From NCBI GenBank assembly GCA_037074705.1, contig CM073590.1, positions 37,099,895 to 37,163,894 on the forward strand: DNA of 64,000 nt, in the 5' to 3' direction. Below, piece by piece: positions 10,991 through 20,890 of this stretch. Both the position numbers and the translations under genes were made by a program. Position 1 is the first letter of the stretch. Each line of letters starts with the position of its first letter. Under the pieces are notes generated by a model. That model saw nothing but the letters and a program-made list of their open reading frames with translations, was not told the DNA's origin and did not search any database. The DNA comes from Zhengitettix transpicula. Its lineage: Eukaryota > Arthropoda > Insecta > Orthoptera > Tetrigidae.

Positions 10991-11912
10991 ACGTGGCTAT
11001 AATTTTGGTGATAACGTTTGATTTAAATATTTAATTCTAAGGCAGATAAAATAATAGCGTACACATTTAAAATTTACCAGGTTAATAACGTCTTTAACAC
11101 AAAAAGAATTTGTTGGCTCAACTAGGCGATTATAAGAGACCATATCTTAAAATGGAAGAATATTATACAGCTAGGTTTAGAGGACACTATCGTTCTTTTC
11201 ATCTCTGAAATTTCGATTAAGACGATTATTCTAATGAAATGTGTCCAATCAACAAAGCCTCAAAGTTGACCATCACCAACTCCAACAAAATTCATTGGAT
11301 GTTATATCAAAAGTTCAGGCTTGGATAAATTCTGCATCAAGAAGTGAACACATCAAGGCAGAAGTTGTAGAAATAAGTTTCCACTATATAATTCTTCTTT
11401 CGATGCAATTTATATTACAGTCATGTAGTGATTTGACATGTTCAATAGTTTATTTCTCCATGATATCATTTCAGTGCTGTTATCGTTAATATGAGTATTC
11501 TTTTTTATTCACATTTTTTATAAAAGTTTTGGATATATTCAAGACCAAATATATCTATTTTTTTGTAATAAAATATTAATGTATAAAAAAACCACAAACT
11601 ATCTATTTCAGCAATTTTAAAATAAAATCGGATTTTTATACGAGCTCAGAAAATGTACGAGAATTTAGTTTGCGTTTTTATGGCATCTTAAGCAAAAAAT
11701 GATTCACTAACCATTTTTAAAATAAATGTACATTTCATTTAAATTTCTTGACATGGGACTGAAATATGCATATCTTTTCGTTCTGTTTGGCGTTATTATA
11801 AATTTATGGATAAGCAACGACTTTAATGCGTTGTTCAATCTAAAAGTTTGACTTGTGAATGGCCTATATATTCAAATAGTGTAACAAGTTATATGTTATA
11901 AACGCAAATATC
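10991..11912. other. AT-rich DNA, nothing recognised
   Basis: A short plus-strand frame at 11241-11489 begins with a polar stretch and then turns into an AT-rich hydrophobic run. No family was recognised. Confidence 0.4.
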
Positions 11913-12208
11913 AAATTAAAATAGTTTAATTAAAGTATCAGAATGGGAAAATGTTGACCGGACCAGGAATCGAAACAGGGACCTTACGCGTACCGATCAG
12001 AATTTCTATGATCTGAGTTATCCCTCCGAACCCAAACCCTCTGCGAAATTCCTCCAACTATCAGACCTGATACACACTCACCTACAAGTTACTACATGGA
12101 AATCCTTACATGCCCTAAATTATTGAGACCTCAAATGAACGGATTTTTATTATTAAAATTAATGAAGGGTTAATTTAATCTGATACTTTAATCCAATTTA
12201 ATTTAATG
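11913..12208. repeat. Short inverted-repeat-flanked insert enclosing a tRNA-like SINE head
   Basis: Left end 'tttaattaaagtatcag' (11928-11944 region) and right end 'ctgatactttaatccaattt' (from about 12178) are inverted relative to each other, with a perfect 12-bp core and weaker matching for ~28 bp. Between them lies a tRNA-like sequence on the minus strand. The inverted ends suggest a MITE-like unit, but they are AT-rich and could be coincidental. Confidence 0.35.
11956..12036 (-). repeat. tRNA-derived SINE head with pol III A and B boxes
   Basis: On the minus strand the sequence reads 'ggagggataactcagatc', which resembles the tRNA D-arm (A box, compare TAGCTCAG). About 30 nt later it reads 'ccctgtttcgattcctgg', a T-arm with a B-box core (GTTTCGATTCC). 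Spacing is right for a tRNA-like internal promoter. The anticodon arm and acceptor pairing are poor, so this is a SINE head or tRNA relic, not a working tRNA gene. Confidence 0.55.
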
Positions 12209-12235
12209 AATTCTATAGATTTATCTTGTAAAAGC

Positions 12236-12770
12236 TCTTTTTTTAGGGTAACAGGCTACATGAGGGTAATCCACATGGTGGCAACTCCTCCTTAATAGCA
12301 TGCGAAGGGATCTGAAAGGGGGGAAGTAATAACAAAACCAAAGCAGAATGTTTTTGCTGTTTTAGACGTAGGTACAACCAAAATTATCGGAAGGGTAGAG
12401 GAAGGTAACCAAGAGTTAACTAGGGCCCCCGGGCTATGGTTAATCTCATGAGTGTTACCTCAATCTAACACTGATATTAAGGTAATGTATCTGACCCTGT
12501 CGTTTGTATACAATTCGCCTAAAGGTGATGCAGGGAAGCCCTATAAAAACATGCATTAGGTAGGTCGGGCATTTGGTTCTTGTCCCACGCCCTTCCGATG
12601 TCGGGAGAGGGGTTAGCTGTGGGGTCGTAACTTTCCCCTCTCCGTGCCTTGACCATTTTAGGAGGCAGCTGGCCGACTATTCCAATAGGAATAGTGGACA
12701 ACTCTTACCGTATGCCCAAGGTCTGTGACCCCGGAACAGGCTAAGGTGCCGTAGTTCAAAAAAGGAGAGG
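12236..12770 (-). repeat. Family A SINE-like repeat, copy 4, with two foreign inserts
   Basis: It starts with a poly-T tract and 'agggtaacaggctacatg' and ends with 'gctaaggtgccgtagttc'. Two departures from the other copies stand out. At about 12330-12390, instead of 'ggggatgcggaaggg', there is ~60 bp of unrelated sequence. At about 12439-12508 the normal 'tttaaggatcctacccgg' is replaced by the ~60-bp repeat also found inverted at 6779-6840. The rest matches well, including 'ggaggcagctggccgac' and 'cgtatgcccaaggtctg'. Confidence 0.7.
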
Positions 12771-12891
12771 AAAAGGCATTCCCAAAGGTAGCCCCTTCGT
12801 AGCTCTCCTACAAGGTTCTACCTGCGAGAGAATATCCCTCACAGGTACTGCCTGCGAGAGAATAGCCCTCGCAGGCCTTGCGAGAGAATAG
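12771..12891 (-). repeat. Family A distal module with three tandem hairpin-forming units
   Basis: After 'gagaggaaaaggcattccc' comes 'aaaggtagccccttcgtagc', then three units of roughly 28-30 bp, each with 'tgcgagagaata'. The middle unit forms a perfect stem: CCTGCGAG at 12851-12858 pairs with CTCGCAGG at 12868-12875, with a 9-nt loop. A degenerate single copy of this module ends the copy at 8.2 kb. On the element strand this lies at the 5' side. Confidence 0.55.
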
Positions 12892-13335
12892 TTTTTTTTA
12901 GGGCAACAGGCTACGTGAGGGTAATTCACGTTGGCCAACACCCCTTTAATAGCATAGGAAGGGATTTGAAAGGGGGGATGCGGAAGGGTGGAAGAAGGTA
13001 GCCAAGGGTTACTAGGGCCCCCGGGCTATGGTTTAAGGATCCTACCCGGCATTCGCCTAAAGAAAAATGCAGGGAAAACCCTAGAAAAACCTGCACCAGA
13101 TAGGTCGGGCATTGGGTACTTGTCCCACACCCTTCCGATAGCGGGAGAGGAGTTTGCTGTGGGGACGCAGCATTCCATTCTCCGTGCCTCGACAAGTTTA
13201 GGCGGCAGCTGGCCGACTATTCCAATGGGAATGGCGGACAAATCTTACCGTAAGCCCAAGGTCTGTGACCCCGGAACATACTCCTCTCAGAACAGGCCGA
13301 GGTGCCTCGGCTTGTGGGAACCTTAGTTCATAAAC
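12892..13335 (-). repeat. Family A SINE-like repeat, copy 5 (best full-length example)
   Basis: About 440 bp from 'gttttttttagggcaac' to 'gaaccttagttcataaac'. It contains every central module in order, with few differences from copy 2. On the element (minus) strand there is a 71-codon open frame at 13241-13026 whose stretch 'PIGIVGQLPPK' recurs in the copies at 12.6 and 29.8 kb. The other copies carry stops or frame changes, so coding is doubtful. Confidence 0.75.
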
Positions 13336-13598
13336 TTTTTTTTTTAGTGCAACAGGCTACATGAGGGTAATCCACGTTGGGCAACTCCCCTTTAATAGCA
13401 TAGGTAGGGATTTGAAAGGGGGGATGTGGAAGGGTAGAGGAAGGTAGCCAAGGGTTACTAGGGCCCCCGGGCTATGGTTTAAGGATCCTACCCGGCATTC
13501 GCCTAAAGAAAAATGCAGGGAAAACCCTAGAAAAACCTGCATCAGGTAGGTCGGGCATTGGGTACTTGTCCCACGCCCTTCCGATAGCGGGAGAGGAG
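13336..13598 (-). repeat. Family A SINE-like repeat, copy 6 (short 263-bp form)
   Basis: It follows copy 5 head to tail. It begins with a T tract and 'agtgcaacaggctac' and stops sharply after 'gcgggagaggag'. The copy at 46.0 kb stops at exactly the same place, so this is probably a real short subfamily end rather than random 5' truncation. Confidence 0.7.
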
Positions 13599-15304
13599 AT
13601 ATTTCCTTCGGTTTTTTGCAAGTATTTTTTTTATAATTTCTAATATATTTAAAAACAGGCAGAAATACTGAAAGAAGTTATGATACTAATTGAATTTATA
13701 AGGAAAATAGATGCCTCAGTTTTGAATTACGTAATCAAATCTACTCCAATAATGGTGCAAATGCATTTGTTTGGAAGGAAACTGAGTAAAATGAATTTAA
13801 TAATTTCATATATAGTTGAACCTTGAACTAACGTATTGATATCACAATATTTACCTCCCTGAGCATAATAATTAGTAATCTCTACACTTGTTTTTGGTAC
13901 AGCCCAAGTTATGTACGTTAAAACGTTCGAGATAATTTACGATATTTGTAAACCTTCGTAAAAATTTGATTCCGTGAAGTTAATATTTAGGTCGCACGTG
14001 TCTGTTCCGTTTCGTAAGACTTGTTCCTACCTTGGCTGTAGTTTTGGTAGGGCGACGTAGCTGACTTCGCATCTTCCGACCCCTCGCGGATATGAGATGC
14101 GTTATCACTCTTGCCGCCCGCCTTTCCACTACAGCAATAATACCATTAGTTCAACATACCGTCGCTGCTATCCCTCTTATCTCGTAATATACTTCCTGCG
14201 CATTTATTTCTCTCATACACAGAGACGTAGCTCAAGGGTGGGATGCAGAAGCCGGCGTTTACACAATCATCTTCAAACTGGAGCATGTAATATACTAGAG
14301 CTCTGTTTTGTTCGCTTTCTCAAGAATACATTTCGTATATTTGAAAAACATAAAACGAAAAACCTGGTTTGGTAACATGAAACATTTATATGCGGAATGT
14401 GATTTATGGTACGAGTCAGATATGAGATAACCACGAACACGTTTCCAATTATGAATAAATATTAATAATCAGTCATAAGTACGAAGAATAAGTTGCACTA
14501 GAAACTAATTTGAATCACCCCTTTCATGTTGGTAGATTATTTTCATCTATAGGGAAAAATTGATTCATACTTTATTTTGTGAAATATTCTATACAGTAAT
14601 AAAAATTTTAAAAGATCTAAACAATTTCGCTACTTTTCTTGTTGATGTACAGTAATGTTACTTTTGGGGCTTATTAATAAATTGATAATACTGTTAGTTC
14701 ATTTAAAAGTTTATTTAAATATGAATACAATGGTTAGTTAAAATAATTTGACTCAGCGCATGATAATTTCTAAGCACAGGGTGTGGTGGGCCATTAATGA
14801 ATGTCTCAGTTTTGTCCCGAGATACTCTATTTACGGATTAATGTTTGTTTACCGAGCTATTGTGTTGTTTGCTGATTTGGTGGCTGCGAGGACGAGGACC
14901 AGCGTTGCAGGTAACGGACCACTTGGTTCGGCAGGTACGAAACGCTGCTGCTTTACACACTCCAGACTCAATTATTTTTTATTGTACAATTATCAGTTTC
15001 TTCTACTTGTTCACTACTTCTCCGGCTAACTATTTCTAATTCTGATTCACTTTTCCGACTTTATGCCCCTCCTTGACGAGTTCATTCAACCTCTCTTCTT
15101 GTCAAGTCCAGGTAACTGCCTCGGATTAACTTTTGGCATTTTTAAGAAGTATGCTCCTTTTACATCTAGTTCCCGTTTCGGATAAGATCCCGAAGGTAGA
15201 AACTGATACCATCTGGTAATTTATTACCCAAAACTTGCCATTTGTTGACAAAAACCAAATGCAACCCGTTATTATAGTTTAAATTTATTATTACTCCATT
15301 ACAG
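13599..15304. other. AT-rich DNA with modest GC-richer stretches near 14030-14290 and 14770-14970
   Basis: No supported gene. The two GC-richer stretches have open frames of about 90 codons without recognisable motifs. They may be regulatory elements or old repeats. Confidence 0.35.
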
Positions 15305-16080
15305 TACTTCCTTCATTCCTCTTAGTCAATACAGTCCATGAATGGCTGTGCTCTGTCGTACAATGGTTGCCCACTCCCCTCTGTTCTCCGCCTTTGTTAG
15401 GCCTATAAATTTCCTTATTCCCATCTTCCTGATATGCACCTTGACATTATCCAACCATCTCATTCTTGGTCGTCCTTTCAATATTTTTATTCCTGGTCCA
15501 CCTATATAAACTTTCTTCCTATATCCATTCTTTCAAAATGTTCCAGCAACCTTAATCTGTTGCTTTTGATGACAACCACTATATGTGGATTGTTGTATAG
15601 TACTTTCCATTCGCTACTTTTCATCCTCCACGATCCATTATCATTTACAGGAGCATATATTTCTCTTAGTATCTATATTTCGAAATAGTTCATCAGCTGC
15701 ATTTAGGGTCCATGTCTCTGCAGATGTCACCACTGACTTCAGCACAGACCGGTATACCCTCCTTTTCAGATTCCTGTTAAGTTTTCATGATGTGAACACG
15801 CGAAATATTTCAACGAGAGATAAATCTGGTTACTAGATGTCAGTCGTCCTAATATTTCTTCACTTTTATTGTTCCCTGTTGAAACTATTTTGCCTAAGTA
15901 TTTAACGCTGTAACTTATCCTATAATTGTATCTATTTAACTGTATCAAATTGTCTTCCGCCATTTTCTTTGTCCGTGATAAGAACATATACTCACCTATT
16001 ATTTTATTTATTTTAAGTCTCACTTTCTGAGCTGCGTTTTCTAATCTCATCAGAATAGATTCCAATCTGTTGATGACCCG
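15305..16080 (-). pseudogene. RTE/BovB-like non-LTR retrotransposon, C-terminal reverse transcriptase fragment (broken)
   Basis: On the minus strand the peptide runs LENAAQKVRLKIN, then EYMFLSRTKK, then VKYLGKIVSTGNNKSEEI with 'GRLTSSNQ'. After a decayed junction it continues with RRVYRSVLKSVVT, AETWTL, KDNGSWR (imperfect), RLLEHFERMD, and a tail with GRPRMRWLDNV, RKMGI and EWATIV. This is the order seen in the 3' part of the RTE-type elements common in insects (thumb region, then the conserved RPRMRW tail). The catalytic YXDD region is missing, and frameshifts interrupt the middle, so it is dead. Its 5' side abuts the family B LTR fragment at about 16095. Confidence 0.8.
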
Positions 16081-16094
16081 ATGATTTAAAAATA

Positions 16095-16513
16095 TGAAAT
16101 GATAATGAATCTCCAAACTGTCCAACTGTCCTCTTATTTATATCCTGGCTCCAGAATATTCCCTTGTTTTTCACAGTTTTTGCATTTCCGCTTTCGCCAA
16201 ATAAACACCATCTGTTACCGTTCTCCCGCTCCGAGAGCCACTCAATCATTTAAATTAAACGTTTCCTTTTAATATAATTTCCTCGTCCATCTGTTATGAT
16301 GCTTTTCAGGGTTCCGTCGGTCACAACCATTTAGCCCTAAGAGCCGCAAAATGCCCCAATTATTAGACCTCCCCTTCTCTAAAAGTCACTTACCCATAAT
16401 TTTATCATTATCTTTTATATGTACGCGCCACTCAAGGATCCCCAGTCTGAGTTCGTAAACAAATCTGACAAAAATAAGAACAGACTTCATGTCTTTCTTA
16501 GCTGGTTATTACA
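16095..16513 (-). mobile_element. Family B solo LTR, fragment
   Basis: It matches the high-coordinate part of the LTRs at 30.4 and 45.2 kb: 'gaatattcccttgttttt', 'ttctcccgctccgagagcc', 'actcaatca', 'ttccgtcg', 'tagccctaagagccgc', 'ctggttattaca'. It ends with TTATTACA directly followed by atatatata. With the LTR read on the minus strand, this is the U3 start and promoter part. The R/U5 part is missing where it meets the RTE-like fragment. It preserves the uninterrupted form of the site where the 46-kb LTR has a family A insertion. Confidence 0.7.
16135..16142 (-). promoter_or_regulatory. TATA box of family B LTR (TATAAATA)
   Basis: On the minus strand TATAAATA lies in the context 'ggatataaataagagg'. 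The same box at the same relative position is kept in the LTRs at 31116-31123 and 46285-46292. Confidence 0.45.
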
Positions 16514-17216
16514 ATATATATATAAAACCTATAATTCAAAATTGTGAAAACTTTGGGACGGTAGAGATGACGAGTTGTATTTGCTCAGAGAGAAAAATGT
16601 ACTTGTGTTTTTTGAAAGAATATTTTTGTTTGCGCCAATACTTTTATCAAAACTCAAACAACGTGACAGTTGCAGGACGCTGACGAGAAACGTGTTTCGA
16701 AAATAAATTAATTTTTTTGTGGTGTTCAACGTAGACAATTCCAAGGAAAATAAATAAATTAAAGTATAATATCAGAAAATGGATTTTTAATACAGTTAAA
16801 TTCTAGAATTACTTCTCACGAATTACAAACAAAGGAATACATCGATTCTTCCAAATTCTGGGAACTTCCCAGGAAATTCATTGAATGTAAAGCATACCTA
16901 AATAAGTATACAAAAAATTTTTTCGATTTTTCTGACTTAACTTGCATTATTAAATTTGGTTATGTTAAAAACATGTTAGATTAGAAATTTGTGAATTGTG
17001 TTGTCTAGTTTATTTGAATCAAAATTTAAATTCATCAACATCATGAAGAATTTTTTTTCTATTATTAATTTAGGAGTCTGTTCAAATTTATGTATTACGC
17101 GATGTGGGACCAAACATTGTATTATTTTTTTGTAATTTAATGATATGTAATACTGAAATTTAATTTTAATAAATATCCTCTTTTATGGCTTTATTGGATA
17201 ATTTATTCATTTTATG
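16514..17216. other. AT-rich DNA, nothing recognised
   Basis: Very AT-rich. Only chance open frames. Confidence 0.5.
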
Positions 17217-17231
17217 TATATATATATATAT
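17217..17231. repeat. TA microsatellite (left flank of LTR)
   Basis: A pure (TA)n run directly before the LTR-like element. Confidence 0.9.
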
Positions 17232-18194
17232 TAAGAAGGTGGTCTTCATTAATAGGAATAATTAACAAAATTATTATGTATTTAAAATTTTATTGTTGAT
17301 AATTACACATTATAAGCCCTGCTTTACACACCGAATTCCGTCAATTTAACAAAAAAATATTTCAATTTTATTTTATTAATTCGTTGCGTTCAATGAAAAT
17401 ATAGCTTTAAAAGTTTACAATAAATTACGTTGAATTTCTCATTATTTCAGGGTCACGACTGGGTTTGATAGGAAGAACAAATACAATGAACTAAAATATT
17501 AACAATCCAAACTCATTGAAGTTAACGGAATACAATATTAAATACAAAACTAAAAGAAAACGAATAAAAAGAAAAACGTGAACGAAATCCGACTATACCC
17601 TTTAATTATCGTTTCGAGTCTTTAATAATTGTTTTGTACTCACGACAGTGCTACTGGTACCAGTTCGGACTCTTGTATCTTGAAGTCAACACCCACTAAA
17701 CAGGCTATTATACACTGATTCTACTCATTAGATTTTGAACACACGGTAGTTGCTCTATCCTGGAACCTGTATTAGCTCACCCTCAGCCAGTTGCCGGACG
17801 TAGATCTCCTCAAAGTCTCTCTATGCGAAAATTAGTTCAGTTTGCGAAGCCAAACTTCTGCTTCCAAACTGCGATTTTATAAGTCTCTCCGTCAAAACTG
17901 TTTACTTGCGTTTTATGTAAACTATTATATCTCGCTGTAGGACTTCCTAGATAGCCCTATTCATAATTCTGGATCTGCAGACTTTTACTGTTTTTATTTC
18001 TCTATGTGGACCGAACTGCTATGTCCCAGTTCTCGACGCATACTTTTTTGTTTCGCGTCTCCCCGCAGACTGAGTTCTCTAAGCGCGCGGTGTCCAGTCT
18101 TGATTGTTAACAAAGAAAAACTTGCCTTTATTGTCGTCTTTAAGCACCCGTACCGCCAACAATTAAATTAACAGCTTGTTTAATTGGTATTACA
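17232..18194 (-). mobile_element. Family B-related solo LTR in a TA microsatellite
   Basis: About 960 bp between two TA runs. Shared landmarks with the other LTRs: 'actgggtttgatagga', then 'cgaaatccgactataccc' with 'tttaatta', and a right end in TATTACA. The left end has lost the TGTAATA terminus seen in the others. Sequence between the landmarks differs a good deal, so this is an older or separate subfamily. There is no internal coding region, so it is a solo LTR. Insertion in TATA-type targets is known for insect errantivirus-type Gypsy elements such as 297 and 17.6; family membership here is inference. Confidence 0.55.
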
Positions 18195-18196
18195 AG

Positions 18197-18210
18197 ATAT
18201 ATATATATAT
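18197..18210. repeat. TA microsatellite (right flank of LTR)
   Basis: A short (AT)n run two bases after the LTR end. Confidence 0.85.
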
Positions 18211-18275
18211 GGCAGGTTATATATGAGGGTAATCTACGGGATGGCAATCCCCTCAAATAGCAAAGGAAGGGATTA
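18211..18275 (-). repeat. Family A SINE-like repeat, 3'-end fragment
   Basis: 'ggcaggttatatatgaggg', 'taatctacgggatggcaat' and 'aaaggaagggatt' match the poly-A-side 65 bp of family A (compare 46010-46080). Everything beyond is missing. Confidence 0.6.
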
Positions 18276-18302
18276 TTAATTTCTCATAAATATCAATTTT
18301 AG

Positions 18303-18620
18303 ATTTCAAAAACACTAGGAACACTCATGCATCGAAGATATATTAAATTCAAGACAGTTCAAGTACTTCTTTAATTGATTCTGAGCAATTTCATTCATAT
18401 ACAAGCTAAGTAGATACATAATGTAGTCACTTTGATAGTATTTATAAAATCTTAGATTTTGAGTTTTTGCTGCCTGTATTAAACGACTAAAAAGAGAACA
18501 GGGAGTGCTATCACTTGTTGGCATGCAGAACAAATATCCACATGTTTTATATTTAAATGATATACGTGTTGAGCGATCTCGACGCCTCAGCAAAAAGCCA
18601 AACAATGTAAGACTAACAAT
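18303..18620 (-). pseudogene. Possible IS66-type transposase C-terminal fragment
   Basis: The 96-codon minus-strand frame (18605-18315) has YLF, then fifteen residues, then LIQAAKTQNLRFYKYY. IS66-family transposases end with a stretch of the form WLF, fifteen residues, LIETAKxNGLxPYxYL. The spacing is identical and about half of the residues in the LI..AK..xL..Y.Y block agree. A basic segment (LRRRDRSTR) lies upstream where IS66 proteins have an Arg/Lys-rich approach to WLF. The DDE core and the usual acidic C-tail are absent. If right, this is a bacterial insertion-sequence fragment in insect DNA, for example from an endosymbiont. The resemblance is short and could be chance. Confidence 0.35.
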
Positions 18621-18639
18621 TAAAGAGAGGCTTTAGTTA

Positions 18640-18895
18640 TTGTCAGTATTCATGGGCGTGCCAGGCGGCCGGACGGCATTGTACAGTTTTCTGTAACGGC
18701 TTCGCCGTGGCCTGTTTGCTAATTCAGTTTATCTGCAATTCGCATGCACGAGCCGAGCAGCACGTCGGCACAGCGCCAATTAAACAATATGGCGGCGGCG
18801 CATCTTCGCTACCTGCTGCCGAAGTCTCGCAATTATGCGAAACGAATGGCGTCAAGGGCGCTTTATTAACGAACTTTGGCCTTGTCTGCACTTAA
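18640..18895. promoter_or_regulatory. GC-rich island with GCCAT, CAATTA and TTTATTA cores, candidate enhancer/PRE
   Basis: A strongly GC-richer block. It contains 'gcgccaattaaacaatatgg' directly followed by cggcggcgc (GCCAT on the minus strand, the core bound by Pho/YY1), 'gggcgctttattaacg' and 'gtttgctaattcag'. The open frame over 18707-18895 encodes nothing recognisable. Element type is inferred from composition and site cores only. Confidence 0.35.
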
Positions 18896-19064
18896 AAAGG
18901 CTATCTTCCCTTATATTTCAATACATGTCTCCTTTTGAATTCCTAAACACGTTATATGAAAGAAGCGAAGTCATGGGAAACTGCAACTCGATAATTACGG
19001 TATTTGTTCTAGCAGGTACAGTATTCATAGTTCAATTAATTATTCATATTTTTGTGGATTAGAG

Positions 19065-19092
19065 TATATATATATATATATATATATATATA
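19065..19092. repeat. TA microsatellite
   Basis: A pure (TA)14 run. Confidence 0.9.
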
Positions 19093-20027
19093 AGTATGTG
19101 AACCTTAATATACTTAATTATTAGTCTTCAAAGACAGAAAAAACGTTTTAAATTGAAGAATGCAATTATTAGTTTAAGAAATTTCTAACACAAAAATTAA
19201 ATTATAAGCATTCAAACAGCAGTCATAACCGTAATTGTAAGTAAACTAGGCAATATTTTTCTGTAGTATTCAGACATCACATATAAGAAATAAGGATATA
19301 CAATATTAGCTAAGAGAATGAATAAATGTGATAAAAGCATAATAGGTTGCGTCAATTTTTCTAATATTGTTATTTAAATAACAGTAGACGCTGCATTGGT
19401 TCTACTTTCACAACTTTCGTTTTTTCAATTCCTTCGACCGATGCGTCAGCGAGCTTTTGAAATTTTAATTTCATTCTTCTGTTATTTTTATAATCTCAAT
19501 TTTTCAGGTGCAGATGATTTGGCGATTTAGTTTTTCATATTAATAATATTTTACACTTAATTCCAGACGAAATTTTTCAATGTGTTTAGATCTTATCAAT
19601 GAATCTTATTATTCTTGAACGCTTGGACCGTTCGTTTAATCTTTAAAACTCCCTATTTTATTTATTACTACCCTTGGATTTTAACATTTTAATGTATGCG
19701 TGGTGTTTAGATTAATTCCTTTCTAAGTAACCATTATGTGATTACTATGTGAACCTGCAAAATCCTCCATCCGTGACTAAGTTAAATTTTTGTATCTTAT
19801 CTCCATCTCGAAATGGCTTTCCAGTTCAGTTCATAGTTATTTTTATTCCTTATTCCAGAACATGGTCATGCTCTTATTCATCGTTTTAATAATACTTTAC
19901 ATTAAGTTCGTTTTTACTCTGCGGTGTGCTGATTGTCTGGTACTTGAACCATCATGTCACTTTGACCAATTATGTATCTGATACTGGTGTGGGCACACAT
20001 GAGGGTAAAGAGAACAGCAATCCGGGT

Positions 20028-20030
<3 letters not shown>
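19093..20030. other. AT-rich DNA, nothing recognised
   Basis: No gene or repeat was recognised. Confidence 0.45.

Positions 20031-20076
<46 letters not shown>
20031..20076. repeat. TA microsatellite
   Basis: A pure (TA)23 run. Confidence 0.95.
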
Positions 20077-20080
<4 letters not shown>

Positions 20081-20254
20081 GGCACAGAGATTCACTAATC
20101 CAATTTATTTATTTATTTAATGTAACTGAATATTTTCTCAAGTTGCATATAAGAACACATATGAATATGAAAATGAAATTAAATATTTCAGAATGTCATT
20201 AATAAAATTAAAATATTACAAAAATCAATTATAATGAAAATATATTTCTTAATA

Positions 20255-20890
20255 AAACATATAATATCATCTAACGACAATATTCGGTCAAATTTTTGAT
20301 ATGTGTAGTACAATTAATTAAAGTTGTCCACATGAATTCTGGTCAACTGTGAACGATGTTACGACGTCATGAAATTCATTCTGGCCTACAAAGATTCACA
20401 GCAAAATGTTTTACAAAAAATCTAACATAGACCATAAGCATATTTTGATTCAGACACGAGTTTTCAAAATTCAATAATAAGAAGAAGCTTTGTGTTGCAT
20501 TTCCAATGCTTGATCCTCTTTCAACTCTAAGATCTCCAATTACTCAGCCGCTTTTTCAGTATGAATTATTTCTGTAATTGGAAATCCATGTTCAATAATG
20601 TCAGAAATAAATGGGTTCACAATATATGCAAATTTAGATATCAAACTTTTGATTTCTTCAAGCCTATGTTTTCTTACATTTTCTTATATGTGTGACAAAT
20701 AATTAAATTTTTTGTTCTTAAGTTCGTAAGCATGAGTATAGATTGTTCTTCAAAAATGAATACAGTGTGTTACCAATTAGTAATATTTTATCTTTTCATT
20801 GTCAAGTCAAAATTAAGTTTTTGCAAATGTTCTTAGACATCTGTAAGGAACATTAAATTTGAAATCCAAGGTTAATTTTCTAATTCTGAA
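20255..20890 (-). pseudogene. hAT-family transposase relic (GTF2IRD2/ZBED-like type), C-terminal half
   Basis: On the minus strand from about 20890, one frame gives ELEN-stop-PWISNLMFLTDV, then EHLQKLNFDL, then HTVFIFEEQSILMLTNLRTK. Next come FAYIVNPFIS, EKAAE-stop-LEILELKEDQALEMQ, and, after frame changes, FCCESL and HRSQLTRIHVDN. This is the order of the late catalytic domain and C-terminal dimerisation region of domesticated-type hAT transposases, where a W..DLAFL.D...HLN.LN block leads to an ELxxLxxD block and a CE..FS...KS..RS.LTD.H block. At least four in-frame stops and some frameshifts are visible. The N-terminal BED finger and first catalytic residues are not seen, and terminal repeats were not found. 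Confidence 0.7.

Noticed and set aside
11956..12036. Functional tRNA gene
   Set aside because: D- and T-arm like boxes exist but anticodon and acceptor stems do not pair.
13026..13241. 71-codon minus-strand frame in family A as a gene
   Set aside because: The peptide is shared by several family A copies but each has different stops, deletions or frames; it is a repeat, not a gene.
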